A DNA stretch of 64,000 nucleotides, from positions 37,010,365-37,074,364 of the forward strand of contig NC_080673.1 of NCBI RefSeq assembly GCF_030445035.2, written 5' to 3'. Origin of the DNA: Dasypus novemcinctus. Its lineage: Eukaryota; Chordata; Mammalia; Cingulata; Dasypodidae. Position numbers and translations under genes: made by a program. The notes under the pieces were generated by a model. The model was not told where the DNA came from, did not search any database, and saw nothing but the letters and a program-made list of their open reading frames with translations. This document shows, piece by piece, positions 1 through 11,189 of the stretch (position 1 is its first letter; every line of letters begins with the position of its first letter).

Positions 1-740
1 GCTGCCCAAGCGACTCTGCTTAGCCCTCTTCCGCGGCGGCTCTGGAGGGCGCGCTGCGCGGGGCTGCGCGGGGCTGCGCGGGGCTGCGCGGGGCTGCGCG
101 GGGCTGCGCGGGGCTGCGCGGGGCTGCGCGGGGCTGCGCGGGGCTGCGCGGGGCTGCGCGGGGCTGCGCGGGGCTGCGCCCAGGCGGTGAGAGAAGTGCA
201 GCTCCGGCGCGCCCGCGCCACCAACATTCTCACGGCCCCGCTCCGCAGCCGCCAGCGCGGCGCAGCCGGGGTCCTCCTCCCTCGGGCGCCGCAGGTCCCC
301 GGGGCCCTGAGCCGGGCCCCCTGGCGCCTTCTCCTTTGCTCTCTCGCTTCTTTCCAGCGTGGGAACCGGGCTCTGGCCCCTCGGGGCTGGGCAGCTGGGA
401 GCGCGAGGGAAGCTTCTCGTGGGAAGAAAGAGGACTAGCCCAAACCTGGACCCCGGGGAGAGGAGCCGCCCCTCCAGACACCCTAGATCCCAAGCTGGCG
501 TCCGGACCCGTGTGGGAACGCAGCGACCACTTACTCGATGGCTTCCCAGACTTCACGGCTGCGTTTCCCAATCTCCAGCAGCTCCAGGGCGCGCCTCGCG
601 AATCCGCACTGCCAACACAGAAAGAGAACGGCTTCAGGGGCGGGAAGGTGGGTGGGAAAGGGGACCCTGCAGTTGCACCTGTCTGCCCCGCGCGAGAGCA
701 CCCACCGCACACGCGGCCGTGGCGATCACGCTTGCTCTCT
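1..740. promoter_or_regulatory. CpG island, candidate promoter/first exon of an unidentified gene
   Basis: The first 740 bases are GC-rich with very frequent CG dinucleotides, unlike the AT-rich remainder of the window. A GC box (GGGGCGGGA) lies at 637-645, and a pyrimidine tract ending in TTTCCAG at about 326-357 could serve as a plus-strand splice acceptor. CpG islands of this kind usually mark promoters of vertebrate genes. I could not match any of the open frames in it to a known protein, and both strands are open simply because GC-rich DNA has few stop codons. Transcription direction and gene identity are unresolved; the gene body may lie left of the window. Confidence 0.7.
51..180. repeat. 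Decamer minisatellite (GGGCTGCGCG)n, 13 units
   Basis: Eleven identical 10-bp units GGGCTGCGCG run from 61 to 170. They are flanked by one variant unit at each end (GCGCTGCGCG at 51-60 and GGGCTGCGCC at 171-180). Each unit carries two CG sites, so the array is a dense CpG block inside the island. The near-perfect identity suggests recent expansion or an unstable, length-polymorphic array. Confidence 0.97.
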
Positions 741-1249
741 CCCGGGTCTACTTGCTCAACAGGCTGGGAGCTACGCGACCTGTCCACGGAAACCAGATTC
801 CCGGTGATTCTCCGAAAGATTCCAGCAGTTCTCTCCTTTATCTCTCCCCTGTATCTCCTGGTATCTCTTTTTGATGACCCCAAAGGAACCCTTGCAGTTC
901 CTTACCCTACTTCGACTTCTTTTTAGAACCCCTCCGCTTCCCTGCACTGAAAGACTGAAAAAGAAAGTAGCTGCCAAAACGGACCATCCTGAGGTCACAC
1001 CGGGCCGGGGTCCCTTGGCAGCTTGTGGCTCTCGCTTTCCCACAGGTGTCGGGAGCCTGAGGCTGCTCTACCGGATGCTTGCTGCTTTTTGCCTCCGGCC
1101 GAATGCAGGCAAAGGGTAGGATTACCAGGCGGAAACCTGCTGGTGGAAACCCGGCTCTGCGCTGAGTCCCACCCACTATGTCCAGACTAGGACAGGGGAA
1201 CTGAGTCCAGGCCTCTCAAACCGCCCAATCGCCATCCCAGAACCTACTG

Positions 1250-2510
1250 TGAGGAGGCAGTAGAGTTAGGCGATGGGGGCAAGAGAAGCAAAGAAGAAAG
1301 AGGGAAGGGACCTGAGGAAAATGTGGCCCAATTTAAAAACAATACAAAACAAAACATGTCTCATTCACTTTGCAATGATTTTTTTAAAAAAATGTAATTT
1401 CTGACTTGCTTGCCTTAGTTAAAAACACCAACATTTCTGCTGAGAAGTCGATAGTTGATAACTGTATAGGTGGTTTTCTTGTCCTGGGTCTCAGGTTTGA
1501 AGACAATGGACTCCTTTGCTGATGCATTTCCATGGCTGCAGGGCATTTACAGCTTTTGAGTAAGATTCTGATTTCTACTGGTTGCTTGGTTGAGTATACT
1601 TAGTTCTATTTGTTCTTACATATTTTTTTTCAGCACAGAGAAATAAATTCTGAAATTAATGTTTTTGAGTTGCCTTTCTGATTTTTAAAAAAATCTTATG
1701 CCATTTAATTGTGAATTCACAATTAATCTTGATCATTCTGTGATCCTTCTTCAAACGTAGGAACGTTAAGACAAATTGTCTACGATTTCCTCCATCCCAT
1801 ATATATTCTCCCAAAACCCATTTAATCTAGTCCCATGTTAGACTCATCATATTTGAGAAATCTTCCTCACCTTGCCTATAATGGGGAAATGTAGTCGGAG
1901 AGAAAATAAAAAGGTCTTTAAGCCAGAAACATCCAGAAAGAACAATAGAAATTCAAGTAGCCACACAAACAAGAGGTATTAGTATAAATTAAAGGTTCAG
2001 AGCTGTGTTTGCATTTTTTGGTTTTGGGTTTCTGTTCTTCTGCCATCTCTGAAAACTTCTCTTCCTCTACTTCCAACCCGTGATACTGTCATAGGTCAGC
2101 AGGGAATTTGTCCTCAGAGTAGTTAGAACTTGAAACCTAGAAAGAAAAATAAAAAAATACAAAAAACCCACAGTAACATGTAATTGAAAGAGGGTCATGC
2201 TAAATTTTGTGTTTTGTATTACCCTCATTGCCATTACTTTTGTCAATTTCCCATTTTTTTCTGGAACATAACATGCTTAACCTATTCATATCTGCCTTTA
2301 CCATCCTCAAACTCCACAGTACACCAAATTCCTTGATAAATACTGTCTTAAACCCAGAAACTGCTGCCAAGGAAGGTACTCAGTTTTACCAGAGGTTGAC
2401 TATTGGTTAGAGGAAGTTTTGTCTTCATCCCTTTCTCCCATCCTTTGTGAGAAAAAAAGCAACCAGTCTAGGGATAAGGGTGACTGGAAACCAGCAAAAG
2501 GTGGTTATGA
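1250..2510. other. AT-rich unassigned DNA
   Basis: No gene, SINE or LTR could be recognised here. The only structure noted is a 22-bp perfect palindrome at 1705-1726 and some A/T runs. The short open frame at 2207-2410 has no recognisable similarity. Confidence 0.5.
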
Positions 2511-2519
2511 AGGAGATCC

Positions 2520-2650
2520 TCTTATCTTTATGTTTGCTATGTCCTGAAGAAAAACTGTGAGCTCTTTGATGTTACGCACGCCCTTTGCAACCTAAGCAGG
2601 GAACAGGGTTCACAATAGGCATTCAGTAAAAGAGCCGAGTGGATAAACAA
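2520..2650 (+). repeat. Possible L2/MIR-type 3' fragment
   Basis: The segment reads like the common L2 3' end: a CTGTGAGCTC phrase, then AGCAGGGAACAGG, then a GGCATTCAGTAAA ending. It is short and diverged, so the family call is tentative. Confidence 0.4.
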
Positions 2651-2971
2651 ATAACTGTTTCATCATCTTCCAGGACATTCTTTTGTCTTATGGTTACTGG
2701 ATAGTTAAAACTTACTTGCCTCCACTTTATTATGAACAGGAAAGTTGTCATGACAACTTAATTAAAATGTTAACAAGGACGATTATTCAGTGTAAAGCAA
2801 TCCTCTGTAGCCTTGTTGTTGTCTCTGGCAGAAAAAATCAAGATATTTGTGTTTCTTTTTAAGATGTTTTGATTTTCCTGTACCCACAATTGACAAATGT
2901 ACAAAAGCAGTCAAATGTGCAGTATTTTTATATTTGCAAAATGACAAGGGTAATTGGAAATGCAATCTAAA

Positions 2972-3137
2972 TCCTTGCTACTCAGTGTGATCTGTGTATC
3001 ATCAGTGTCAGCATGAACCGTGCCCTAGTATAAATATAGAACGTAAGCCATACCCCAAACATCCTGAATCAGAATATCAATTTAATAAGATCCTCAGATG
3101 ATTCCTATGCATATTAAAGTTTGAGAAGCACTGATCT
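2972..3137 (+). mobile_element. MER5-like hAT-Charlie MITE
   Basis: The segment ends in TTTGAGAAGCACTG, the typical terminal inverted repeat of MER5 elements. Inside it has the expected phrases CATCAGTGTCAGCATGAACC and CCTGAATCAGAATATC. It is a non-autonomous DNA transposon remnant shared by placental mammals and contains no coding sequence. Confidence 0.7.
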
Positions 3138-3469
3138 AATACCGACTAATTAAGTATGCTGGATGTCACAATGGCTACTATAAATCTGCCTAAATTTAGA
3201 GATTTTTAGAACCAGGATCTTCTGTTTCTGGGTTAGTATTGCCATACCAATTCAAATAAGGCACTAGCATTAAAGCATTTATCTATACTGGATTCTGAGT
3301 CATAAGAATTTCATAAACCAAACAGAATTAAGAGAGACAAGAAAGAGAGGATGCAGCAGGACAGTAGAACTAAGAGAATGTACCATTTGTCAAATCAGGA
3401 TAGCACCTTGAAACACAAGGAAGACAAGGTAAACTACTTCTTACTCTTTTTTTCTCTCCTGTAGCAGTT

Positions 3470-4100
3470 TGATATTGTTTATGAGTTCCAAAAATAGATA
3501 TTGGATTATTTTTGTGAGCTGGTCTGTTCCTCTGGGCATATTAGATTGTATTGGATTCAGAGGTTTCATTTTCACTTGATTGAGTTGTGATTAGGGCTTT
3601 GATTGGCCATGTTAGTGGGATAAGGAGTACCCCCCTCTTGGTGAGCAGGGACTCAGAGAGAAAACTACATGGCAGAGAAGAGAGTTGGAGTTTAATGCTG
3701 GAGCCTCATGAAGTAAGCACACAGAGAAGCAGATACGTGAGAAAAGAGAGAAGGCTCCATTAGACAAGGTAGAGACCCAGGGAAGAGACACGAGCTGTTC
3801 ACTTGATAGAATATAGCTCACCTTGTGGAGAGAGCAGAGTAGGTGAGCCCAGAGAAAAATGAGCCCTGAGAATGAGACAAGATTTATCCCAGCCTAGAGC
3901 TGATATTGAAAGAAGCTGGGACTAAATCCTTGCAGATGTCAGCAGCCATCTTGCTCCAATATGTGGCAACAAAGTTGGTGAGGGAAGTAACTTACACTTT
4001 ATGACCTGGTAACTGTAAGCTTCTACAACAAATAAATTCCCTTTATAAAGGCCAACAGATTTCTGATATTTTACACGAACACCCCTTTGGGTGATTAACA
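3470..4100 (+). mobile_element. Solo LTR, MaLR-like xenarthran family, copy 1
   Basis: It starts TGTAGCAGTTTGATATTG and ends with a stretch matching the family ending (AACACCCCTTTGGGTGATTAACA). It contains the AATAAATTCCCTTTATAAAGGCCAAC polyadenylation block, whose layout is shared with MLT1/MST LTRs. Related copies lie at 17459-17964, 18065-18610 and 63302-63786. At about 630 bp it is the longest of the four. No coding sequence and no clear 5-bp target duplication were found. Confidence 0.75.
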
Positions 4101-4354
4101 TACCTCCTCCTCTTAAAATTATTTACTTTCAGTTTGTTTGAAACACATCTGGTTAAAATATGCTTTATACTGGGTACCGTACTATCACTTCAAAATGTCT
4201 CTTTTGGAATGTGAAGTTTTAGTTAGGAAAAACAGATGATGTGAGGATGGAGTCCTTAAATTTCTAGTCCTGGTAGAGGCATTCATGAAGCAGACTGGTT
4301 TAGAAAAGATTCTAATGGTAACAGAAATATCCACTATATTTTGTTAAAGAGATA

Positions 4355-4703
4355 GTGATAGGTAGAATAATGGCCCTTCAAAGATGTCCAAGTCCTAATT
4401 CCTAGAACTGTGAATACATTATGTCACATGGCAAGCGAGAGTTAAGGTTATAGGTGCAATTAGGGTTGCTAACAACCGGCCTTGACATGGGGAAGTTATC
4501 CTTTATTGAGAGCAGCCTCTTCAAGCTGAGAGCATTCTCCATATGACAGCCAACAAGAAGTTGAGCCAATCAGTCCTACAGATGCAAGCGAATGAATTCT
4601 GCCCAAATCTGAATGAGCTCGAAAGCAGATTCTTCCATAGTCGAGCATCTAGATGGGAATTCAGCCCAGCTGGTACCTTAACTAGAACCTTAAGAGACCC
4701 TGA
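4355..4703 (+). mobile_element. Ancient MLT/ERVL-type LTR, left part (split)
   Basis: It begins GATAGGTAGAATAATGGCC, continues with AAGATGTCCAAGTCCTAATTCC, and runs through CTGCCCAAATCTGAATGAGC. These are hallmark phrases of a widespread mammalian LTR. The right part resumes at 4976 with GAGACCCTGAGCAGATAACCC and ends near 5112 in the typical AATGTGTATTTTAAGCCACTAGG...GCAACAGGAAATGAATACA. The two halves are separated by a younger retroposon. Confidence 0.7.
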
Positions 4704-4975
4704 TGCTTCAGAGGTAATCACCGGACATTGTAAATCCTCACAGGGCCCACTGGATGGAATGGAGGAGAGTATGGGCCATGATGTGGACCATTGTCTATGA
4801 GGTGCAGAGGTGCCCAAAGATGTACTTACCAAATCCAATGGATGTGTCATGATGATGGGAACGAGTGTTGTTGGGGGGGGAGAGGGGGGGTGGGGGGGTG
4901 GGGTTGAATGGGACCTCACATATATATTTTTAATGTAATATTATTACAAAGTCAATTAAAAAAAAAAAAAAAAAA
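4704..4975 (+). mobile_element. 5'-truncated L1 3' end (272 bp) with 12-bp target-site duplication
   Basis: The insertion ends in a poly-A run (4958-4977) and is flanked by perfect 12-bp direct repeats AAGAGACCCTGA at 4692-4703 and 4976-4987. Its body (TGGACCATTGTCTATGAGG, CCAAATCCAATGGATGTG, a G-rich tract at 4873-4903, TTTTTAATGTAATATT) matches the 3' region of the L1 copies at 10900-11130 and 53560-53740. The integration point reads TT|AAGA, close to the L1 endonuclease preference. Confidence 0.85.
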
Positions 4976-5112
4976 AAGAGACCCTGAGCAGATAACCCAC
5001 TGAAGCCGTGGCCAGACTCCTGAACTGCAGAAATGGGAAGATAATGAATGTGTATTTTAAGCCACTAGGTTTGCAATAATTTGTTAGAGCAGCAACAGGA
5101 AATGAATACATA
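4976..5112 (+). mobile_element. Ancient MLT/ERVL-type LTR, right part
   Basis: This is the continuation of the LTR begun at 4355. It holds the GACTCCTGAACTGCAGAAATG phrase, the TTTTAAGCCACTAGGTTTG block and the terminal GCAGCAACAGGAAATGAATACA. Confidence 0.7.
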
Positions 5113-5114
5113 TT

Positions 5115-6512
5115 TTGGTATCTGGAAGAGGGGTGGTGCTGTTATAAATAACTACAAATATGGAAATGACTTTGGACTTGGGCAATGGGCAGAAATAAGA
5201 ATTGTGTGAAGCATGATTTTAAAAATTAGGCCAGAATACCTAGAACAGGCTGTTATTAGAGGTATGCATATTAACCACGTTAGTGAAAATTCAGCAGGAA
5301 GTAAGGGCCATGGTAGAAATAACCATATCATCTTTGAGAATATCTAAATCACCATGAGCAATCCATAGAAATATGGATTTAAAGGTACGTCTGGTGAGGG
5401 TTCCAATGGAAAGGAGGAGCATATTATTAGAACCTGAAGGAAAGGAAATCCCCATTGTACTGTGGCAGAAATCTTAGCTGAATTGACTCCTATAATTATG
5501 TATAAGTAATAAATACTTAGATATTTGATATTTCCATTCAAAGTGTTAAAGACACAGTCTGGTTTCTTGTTTACTACAAAAAAAAAAAAGTGAGAAGAAA
5601 AAGGTAGATTGAAGGAAGAACTGTTAAGTGAAAAGGAACCAGGACTTAATAATCTGATGAATTCTTAGGCTACCAAGATTGCAAAAGACACTATGCTATC
5701 CTTTGTCCAGGTAAAACTTTATGTCTTTACTTTGGCAATACTGAGAGGTTTTATTGATTCTCATATTTTAAAACCCTGCTAAACCTATTAACACAATTTA
5801 TTCCCCATATTTTAAATTTATGCCCTAAGCAATAGTTATATTGACTCTTTTATTTGCCAATATTTAACCTTGATATTTCATAACACTAGTATTTCAAAAA
5901 GAAAACACAATGGTATCCTGTAGGTCTCGATGCTTGTAATGCTGCTCTAAACATGCTCCCCCTTGGGAATACTTTACAATTTCATTGACTTTAGGAAATT
6001 GGAAAGAAAACATATGTTAGATACAGTGATATAAAAAGCCACCTAAGATGAATGGGTTAATGGCTACTGCTAAATAAATATTTGGTCAAACTTGTTCAAA
6101 GTATTTATTGAGAGTACTATGTTTACTATATCCACCAAGAAATATTTCACACAAGTAAAAATTGACAAGTTTAAAAAGAACAGTTCAGCCATACAAAGAT
6201 ACGTTGCCTATAAAAAGTCATTAGAAAGACAGGTTGCAATTAAGCTCTCATTCTAACTTGGTTCAGAAATATTCTTAATTTGAATATTGCTTTTTCCTCA
6301 CTGGTTTGGGTCTCCTGCTCCCACTCCACTGTGCAAGGCTTCCAGGCTTTCCATAATAATTTACCACATGAAGACAGAGCCTATATAATTTCTGAATCTT
6401 AGACTCTACTATTTTTAAAACGAAAAACTAAATTCTAGCTATCAACAAAGTGGTCATTAAAAGAAGGACCAATGAGTTCTTTGCTGGGGTTCTAACATTT
6501 TAATGATCAAGA
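5115..6512. other. AT-rich unassigned DNA
   Basis: I see no gene or recognisable repeat. Short A runs occur (5577-5590). The start may still belong to provirus-derived sequence next to the LTR, because GGAAGAGGGGTGGTGCTGTT at 5125 and following resembles sequence seen just inside ERVL-class elements; this is weak. Confidence 0.4.
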
Positions 6513-6514
6513 AA

Positions 6515-6735
6515 GAATAATAATAATTAAGATTACGGGATGTTAATTATGTGTCAGGCACTGTTCTAAGCACGATATACATATTACATCATATATTTTC
6601 CCCAATAACCCTCTAAGCACTATTATTATGTCTGTTTTATAGACGTAAATGAGGTATAGGGAGATTAAGCAACTTGTCCAAAATCACACAGCTGGCAAAT
6701 GGCAAAAACACAATTAGAACTCCAGCAATCTGGTT
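6515..6735 (+). mobile_element. MIR SINE
   Basis: This is the classic MIR order: GTGTCAGGCACTGTTCTAAGC, then ATATTACATCATATATTTTCCCC, then AATGAGGTATAGGGAGATTAAG, then CAACTTGTCCAAAATCACACAGCTGGCAAATGG. It is an ancient tRNA-derived SINE mobilised by L2 and covers nearly the full core. Confidence 0.9.
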
Positions 6736-6739
6736 TATA

Positions 6740-9040
6740 ACCCTCAGCTATTGTTATTAATCACTCTGGTAATTCTGAGGGAAGAAAAGCTGGTCAGTCA
6801 TGCCGATTAAAGAGCCCCAGTTGAAACTTTGCATACTAGTAGGTCCCAGAAATCTGTACTTTAAAAAGCATCTGTAGGTAATTCTGATGTTTAATGATCA
6901 CATGCAGAAACACTAAAATCTCAAGGTAATAAATTTGTCTTATTGAAAGAAGTCCTGGAATAGGTACACATTGGTGATGCCATTCTGTAACAGGTTTGGA
7001 TTTTCAAGACTAACACTTCTGGCTGTTTATATTCTCCTGTTTTCTATGCCTGAAATTAGATTAAGTTACCAAGTGATTAGTGGAGTGTTGAGAACATGAG
7101 TTTCAATAGCTTGACTTCCTAACTGAATGGTTAACTAAAAAGCAGTAGAGTGTTTCCATTTCATGATGCATTTACAAAAAAAGTAAGAAGAAGAGAAGAG
7201 GGCATGAATAATAGAACTCTACTGAAGGAGGTAGGCAAAGCATTGGAAGTAGATCCAATAAAGCTACTAATAGAATTAAGTATTAAGTAATATTTATACT
7301 CATGTAAATTTTCACATATTTTCAAAAATTTTAAAGGTTAACTTGTTTCTGCTTCTTTTCATGGCAGGACATACCCAAAATTGTTGATTAAATGAATGCC
7401 TTATATAGAGAACTGAAAATTGATTAATCCTTTATATATTCAGACTATGGACTTGTAAACAAGAGCTCCTGTAGTTAAAGTACCTTCCTCACCAGTACGG
7501 CTGTCTGCTATTTGAAGGGTTTCCCAAATAGCTGAGTTGAAATAGAGTTATAAAATCACAGCCTTATCAAAGCATCACTTTTAGAAGGAAGTGTTTAACC
7601 CAAACTAGAAGAAATTTAACATGGAAATCAATGTGCCCTTAAATTTTAAGAGAAACAATTCAGGGCAATATGGATGACAACCACCTACCTGTGGGAAAGG
7701 AGAGCCAACTGAATGGAAATCCATGTTTGTAACTTTCCAAGTGATGGTAAAGGAAATGGAAAATATTAGTCAGTAAAGTCGCCTCCCCTCTTTTAAGTGT
7801 TGTAATAGATAGAACTCTTTCTGCTTCCCATATACAGTTTTATGATTTAAAGATGCAGAATACTGTATGATAAACATACCATTATGCCTCTCATTAAGCA
7901 GCCTCCTAGGAGTAAGGTCTGGTGATCTTCATTATTCTTACATGGTTCACTCACTAACTGGTGATGTTTTGTACTAAAGAGCTAAAGAGTCTGTGCCAGA
8001 AACATCTAATGAAGAGACATCCGTTTTGCTCTTTTCATTTTGCTTCAGAAGTCAAGATGTAAATGTTTTCTTACAGCCTTGATCTTAAGTGTGTTTCATG
8101 CTTCTCCTTTTGCAACAAATGAAGAACATAGATCTCATAACTGCAAAATGCAGCCAAGAAGACTCTTAAATGATAGCCTCACCAGATGGGGCCAAAAGGC
8201 ATATCATGAGCCCTGGTTTAAAAAAAGAAATCAATTCAAGTTTCAAAGTAAAGAGAACTTTGTTTTGACATAAAGAAAAGGAAAATTATGCAGAAGCAGA
8301 CTTGTTGAAATCTTATTTTATGAAAATGACAGTTGTGGTTACTGTTCTTATATTAATAAAATCTTTGTTTAAACAGTTGACAATATTACCTAAGGGAAAT
8401 AGTGTCTTACCAAATATTTCCTTGCTTTTTAGAGTATTCTATTTTGGTCTGATTATAAAATTCAATGGGCCTTCCTTCTTCATCAATATAGCAGATGTGC
8501 AGAAAATCCATCCCAGTACAGAAAACCTAACATTGCTGGTTGACAAATTGCAAATATTTTTAAGCTTAACTAAGCTGCCTGTCTAGAAAGGACAAACTGA
8601 GACTAGAAACAATAAGAACGTAGGAATTAATGGGAAATTAAGCACTGAACTGGCAATGTTCTGAAGTCATCTGGTGCGTTAGAACATAGCTTCTTAGGCA
8701 ACATGTGCAGAGGTTACAGAAGACAAAACTGAGGATACAAACAGGAAATGACAACAGAGTAGAAAACGGGAGAATAAGAGAGTCACACAAGGTACCTTAT
8801 TTAGGCCTTCGCTCACAGTGTAGCATAGGGAGCAACAATTTCTCTCCTGAGAATTCCTAACCGTAAGTCCATCCATCCACAATTTTGGATTGAAAATTCA
8901 TACTAATTTTGTGGCTTGAAAAATCCCTAGGATGAAGACATTGGTAATGCTCCAGAAGCCTGGCAGAAGCACATAAATCCCCACTGAGGATTTAAATCAG
9001 GCTGTAGAAAATTTTACAGATAAAGTCCCAGGGAAAATGT
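6740..9040. other. AT-rich unassigned DNA with a possible MER5 fragment
   Basis: Sequence around 6800-6910 (CCCAGTTGAAACTTTGCAT... AATTCTGATG) may be a diverged MER5 fragment. Short open frames at 8040-8273 and 8302-8586 lack similarity to anything I recognise and show no gene signals. The rest is featureless to me. Confidence 0.4.
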
Positions 9041-9049
9041 ACATGTATT

Positions 9050-9300
9050 AAGAGAAATGTATAAAAGTGTATAATCTAGAATGTAAACCATCATGTAAAC
9101 TACTGACCATGATTAGTAGTTATGTTTCAATATTTGTATAACAGTTGTAACAAATGTAACATCCACATATAAAAAGGTCATTAATAGGGAAGGGGAAAAG
9201 GTAGGGAGGATGTTGGGAAATGGGAGTCCTCTATATTATGTATGTGACTTTACAGTGACTTAAAACTTCTTTAAAGACATAATAAAAAAAGTAAGAAATG
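9050..9300 (+). mobile_element. L1 3' end fragment
   Basis: The segment shows the family signature GAATGTAAACCATCATGTAAACTAC, then TTGTAACAAATGTAACATCC, a purine-rich stretch, then ACTTAAAACTTCTTTAAAG and an A-rich tail. This is the same order as the L1 3' ends elsewhere in the window. Confidence 0.7.
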
Positions 9301-9529
9301 GAAGAAATTGTCACTGTACATACAGGAAAACATCTATTACAGTGATGAAAGGCAAAATGTCAAAGAAATTTTTAAAATAATATTTTTCATTTTTTAATAC
9401 CTCAATTTTTAAAACTTTATATTAGTTTTTCTAAATTATTATGTATTTTATTTCTTATGTTTCAACCTATCATTATTATCTCATTTTCCTATTAATTGAA
9501 TTTGGCAATATATTAGGCTTCATTTTTGA

Positions 9530-11140
9530 AGAAGTTTTGGATGACAGAGGGATCCAGTTATGGCAGGGGAGGAGCATTGGTGTGGGGTGTCGTTGATGGG
9601 GGATGCATGGGAGGGAGTTCGCCTGGGCATGCATATATGGTATATAGATATGTTTGGATGTTCATTGGGTATTGCCATAGTGGATAGAGATTCATGTGAC
9701 AACTGAGGGAATGCTGGGTTCCCATCCTAGGGAGCTCTGCCTCATTCCACAAATGGAAGAACAACAATCCTCCAAGTGCACAGGCACTGACCAATGAGGA
9801 AAGATGGTCCAATGATGGATCCTTGATACTGCTGACTATGCTTTTAAGCTATTTGCACTTGAAATTTCAATTTGGCCTAGTATTACAGGGTGTCTAAGAG
9901 TTACCTCCTGAGAGCCTCCATGTTGCTCAAATGTGGCCACTCTCTAAGTCAAACTTAGCACATAAAGGCATTGCATTCCCTGCAGAGTGGGACATGACTG
10001 CTGGGGATAAGCCTCCCTGGCACCAAGGGATTCCTACCAAGCATTGGCTGGTGATGCAACTAGAAAAACATCTTGAATAAAAGAGTCAAATGGTGAAGAC
10101 AAATGAGTTTATATGGGTAAGAGACTTCAAAATGAGTTGGGAGGTCATCAGAGGGGTTGCACTTATCCACATCTCAGCAGGATCTCACAGTCAGCCAAAG
10201 TAGATATTGCCCTAGGTAGTGGTGCTCTTGAGGGCTACAGAGACACCCAGGTCTTATGGTCATGGCAGATGGCTCCGGGGTGATGCCTTGCCAGTGGGCC
10301 CTACTTTGGAATTTGTGCTCCTGAGTGTGATGGAGTTGGACTCAGATGTGAGTCTGAGTCTCAACACATGACTCCTCCATCCCTTTTATTGAACCTGTGG
10401 TTGGTGCTGTGGTTGGTGTATGCCCAGTGATGTGAATTTCTGGGCTGTCCACATGCCGGCTGGGCCCTGAGCTTCAGCAGAGTTGCAAAACCTACTTTTC
10501 AGTTCATTGAATTTACCCAGGTCAACTAATAAGGATGTGAGGATGGACAACCACCACACCAAGGAACCAAGAGAGTCTACAGCTGCAAGCAGGAGAGCCT
10601 CATCCATCAGCCATGTGGGATCGAAGCCTCCTCTCAATTAAGAGGTAGAGTGGGCATCACCATTCCAGAGTTCTCAGGATTGGGGAATAAAATATGGGCT
10701 AGAGTGGACTTACTGTTATTCTTCTGTAGAATTATTGTGACTCTAGAAATGGAAGAAATTATATCATTAATGTGGAGACAGTGGCCACTGGAGTTGCTGA
10801 AGGCAGGGAAAAGGAAAAAGACATGTGATATGGGGGCATTTTGGGAACTTGGAGTTGTCCTGAATGATATTACAGAGACAGATGCAGGACATTATATATC
10901 CTGCCATAACCCAATGACTGCACTGGGAGAGAGTGTAAACTACATTGTAAACTATAACCCATGCTCCAAAATATATTCATCAAATGCATTAAATGTACAA
11001 CACTAATGAAAGAAGTTGTTGATGTGGGAAAAGTGGGGATTGTGAGGAGTGGGGCATAAGTGAATCTCCTATATTTTTTAATGTAACATTTTGTGTGATC
11101 TATGTATCTTTTAAAAATAAATAAAAACCATTAATAAAAG
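9530..11140 (+). mobile_element. L1 3' region copy E (about 1.6 kb, plus strand)
   Basis: This is a long non-coding L1 3' segment. Its downstream end carries GAGTGTAAACTACATTGTAAAC, CATTTTGTGTGATCTATGTATC and an AAAAATAAATAAAA tail. Sequence from about 10130 onward is strongly similar to copy F at 52771-53752 and, in reverse complement, to copies at 50989-52520 and 31985-33640. On the minus strand at 10386-10637 there is an 83-residue open frame, matched in register by one in copy F. It is assigned to L1 because, at 55100-58860, the same kind of sequence is continuous with an ORF2 C-terminus. Confidence 0.75.
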
Positions 11141-11189
11141 AGAAAAATTACTATTTACATGAAGGAAAAAGCCACCATAAGTGACAGAA

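Noticed and set aside
51-180. Direct repeats considered as a CRISPR-like array
   Set aside because: Units are 10 bp, contiguous and without spacers, in a mammalian CpG island; it is a minisatellite.
326-357. Pyrimidine tract ending in CAG as an intron 3' splice site
   Set aside because: It is plausible as a site, but no upstream donor or recognisable exon follows, so no gene model is proposed.
230-926. Long overlapping open frames (up to 217 codons) on both strands of the CpG island
   Set aside because: GC-rich DNA lacks stop codons; several frames on both strands are open at once and none resembles a known protein or has a clear exon structure.
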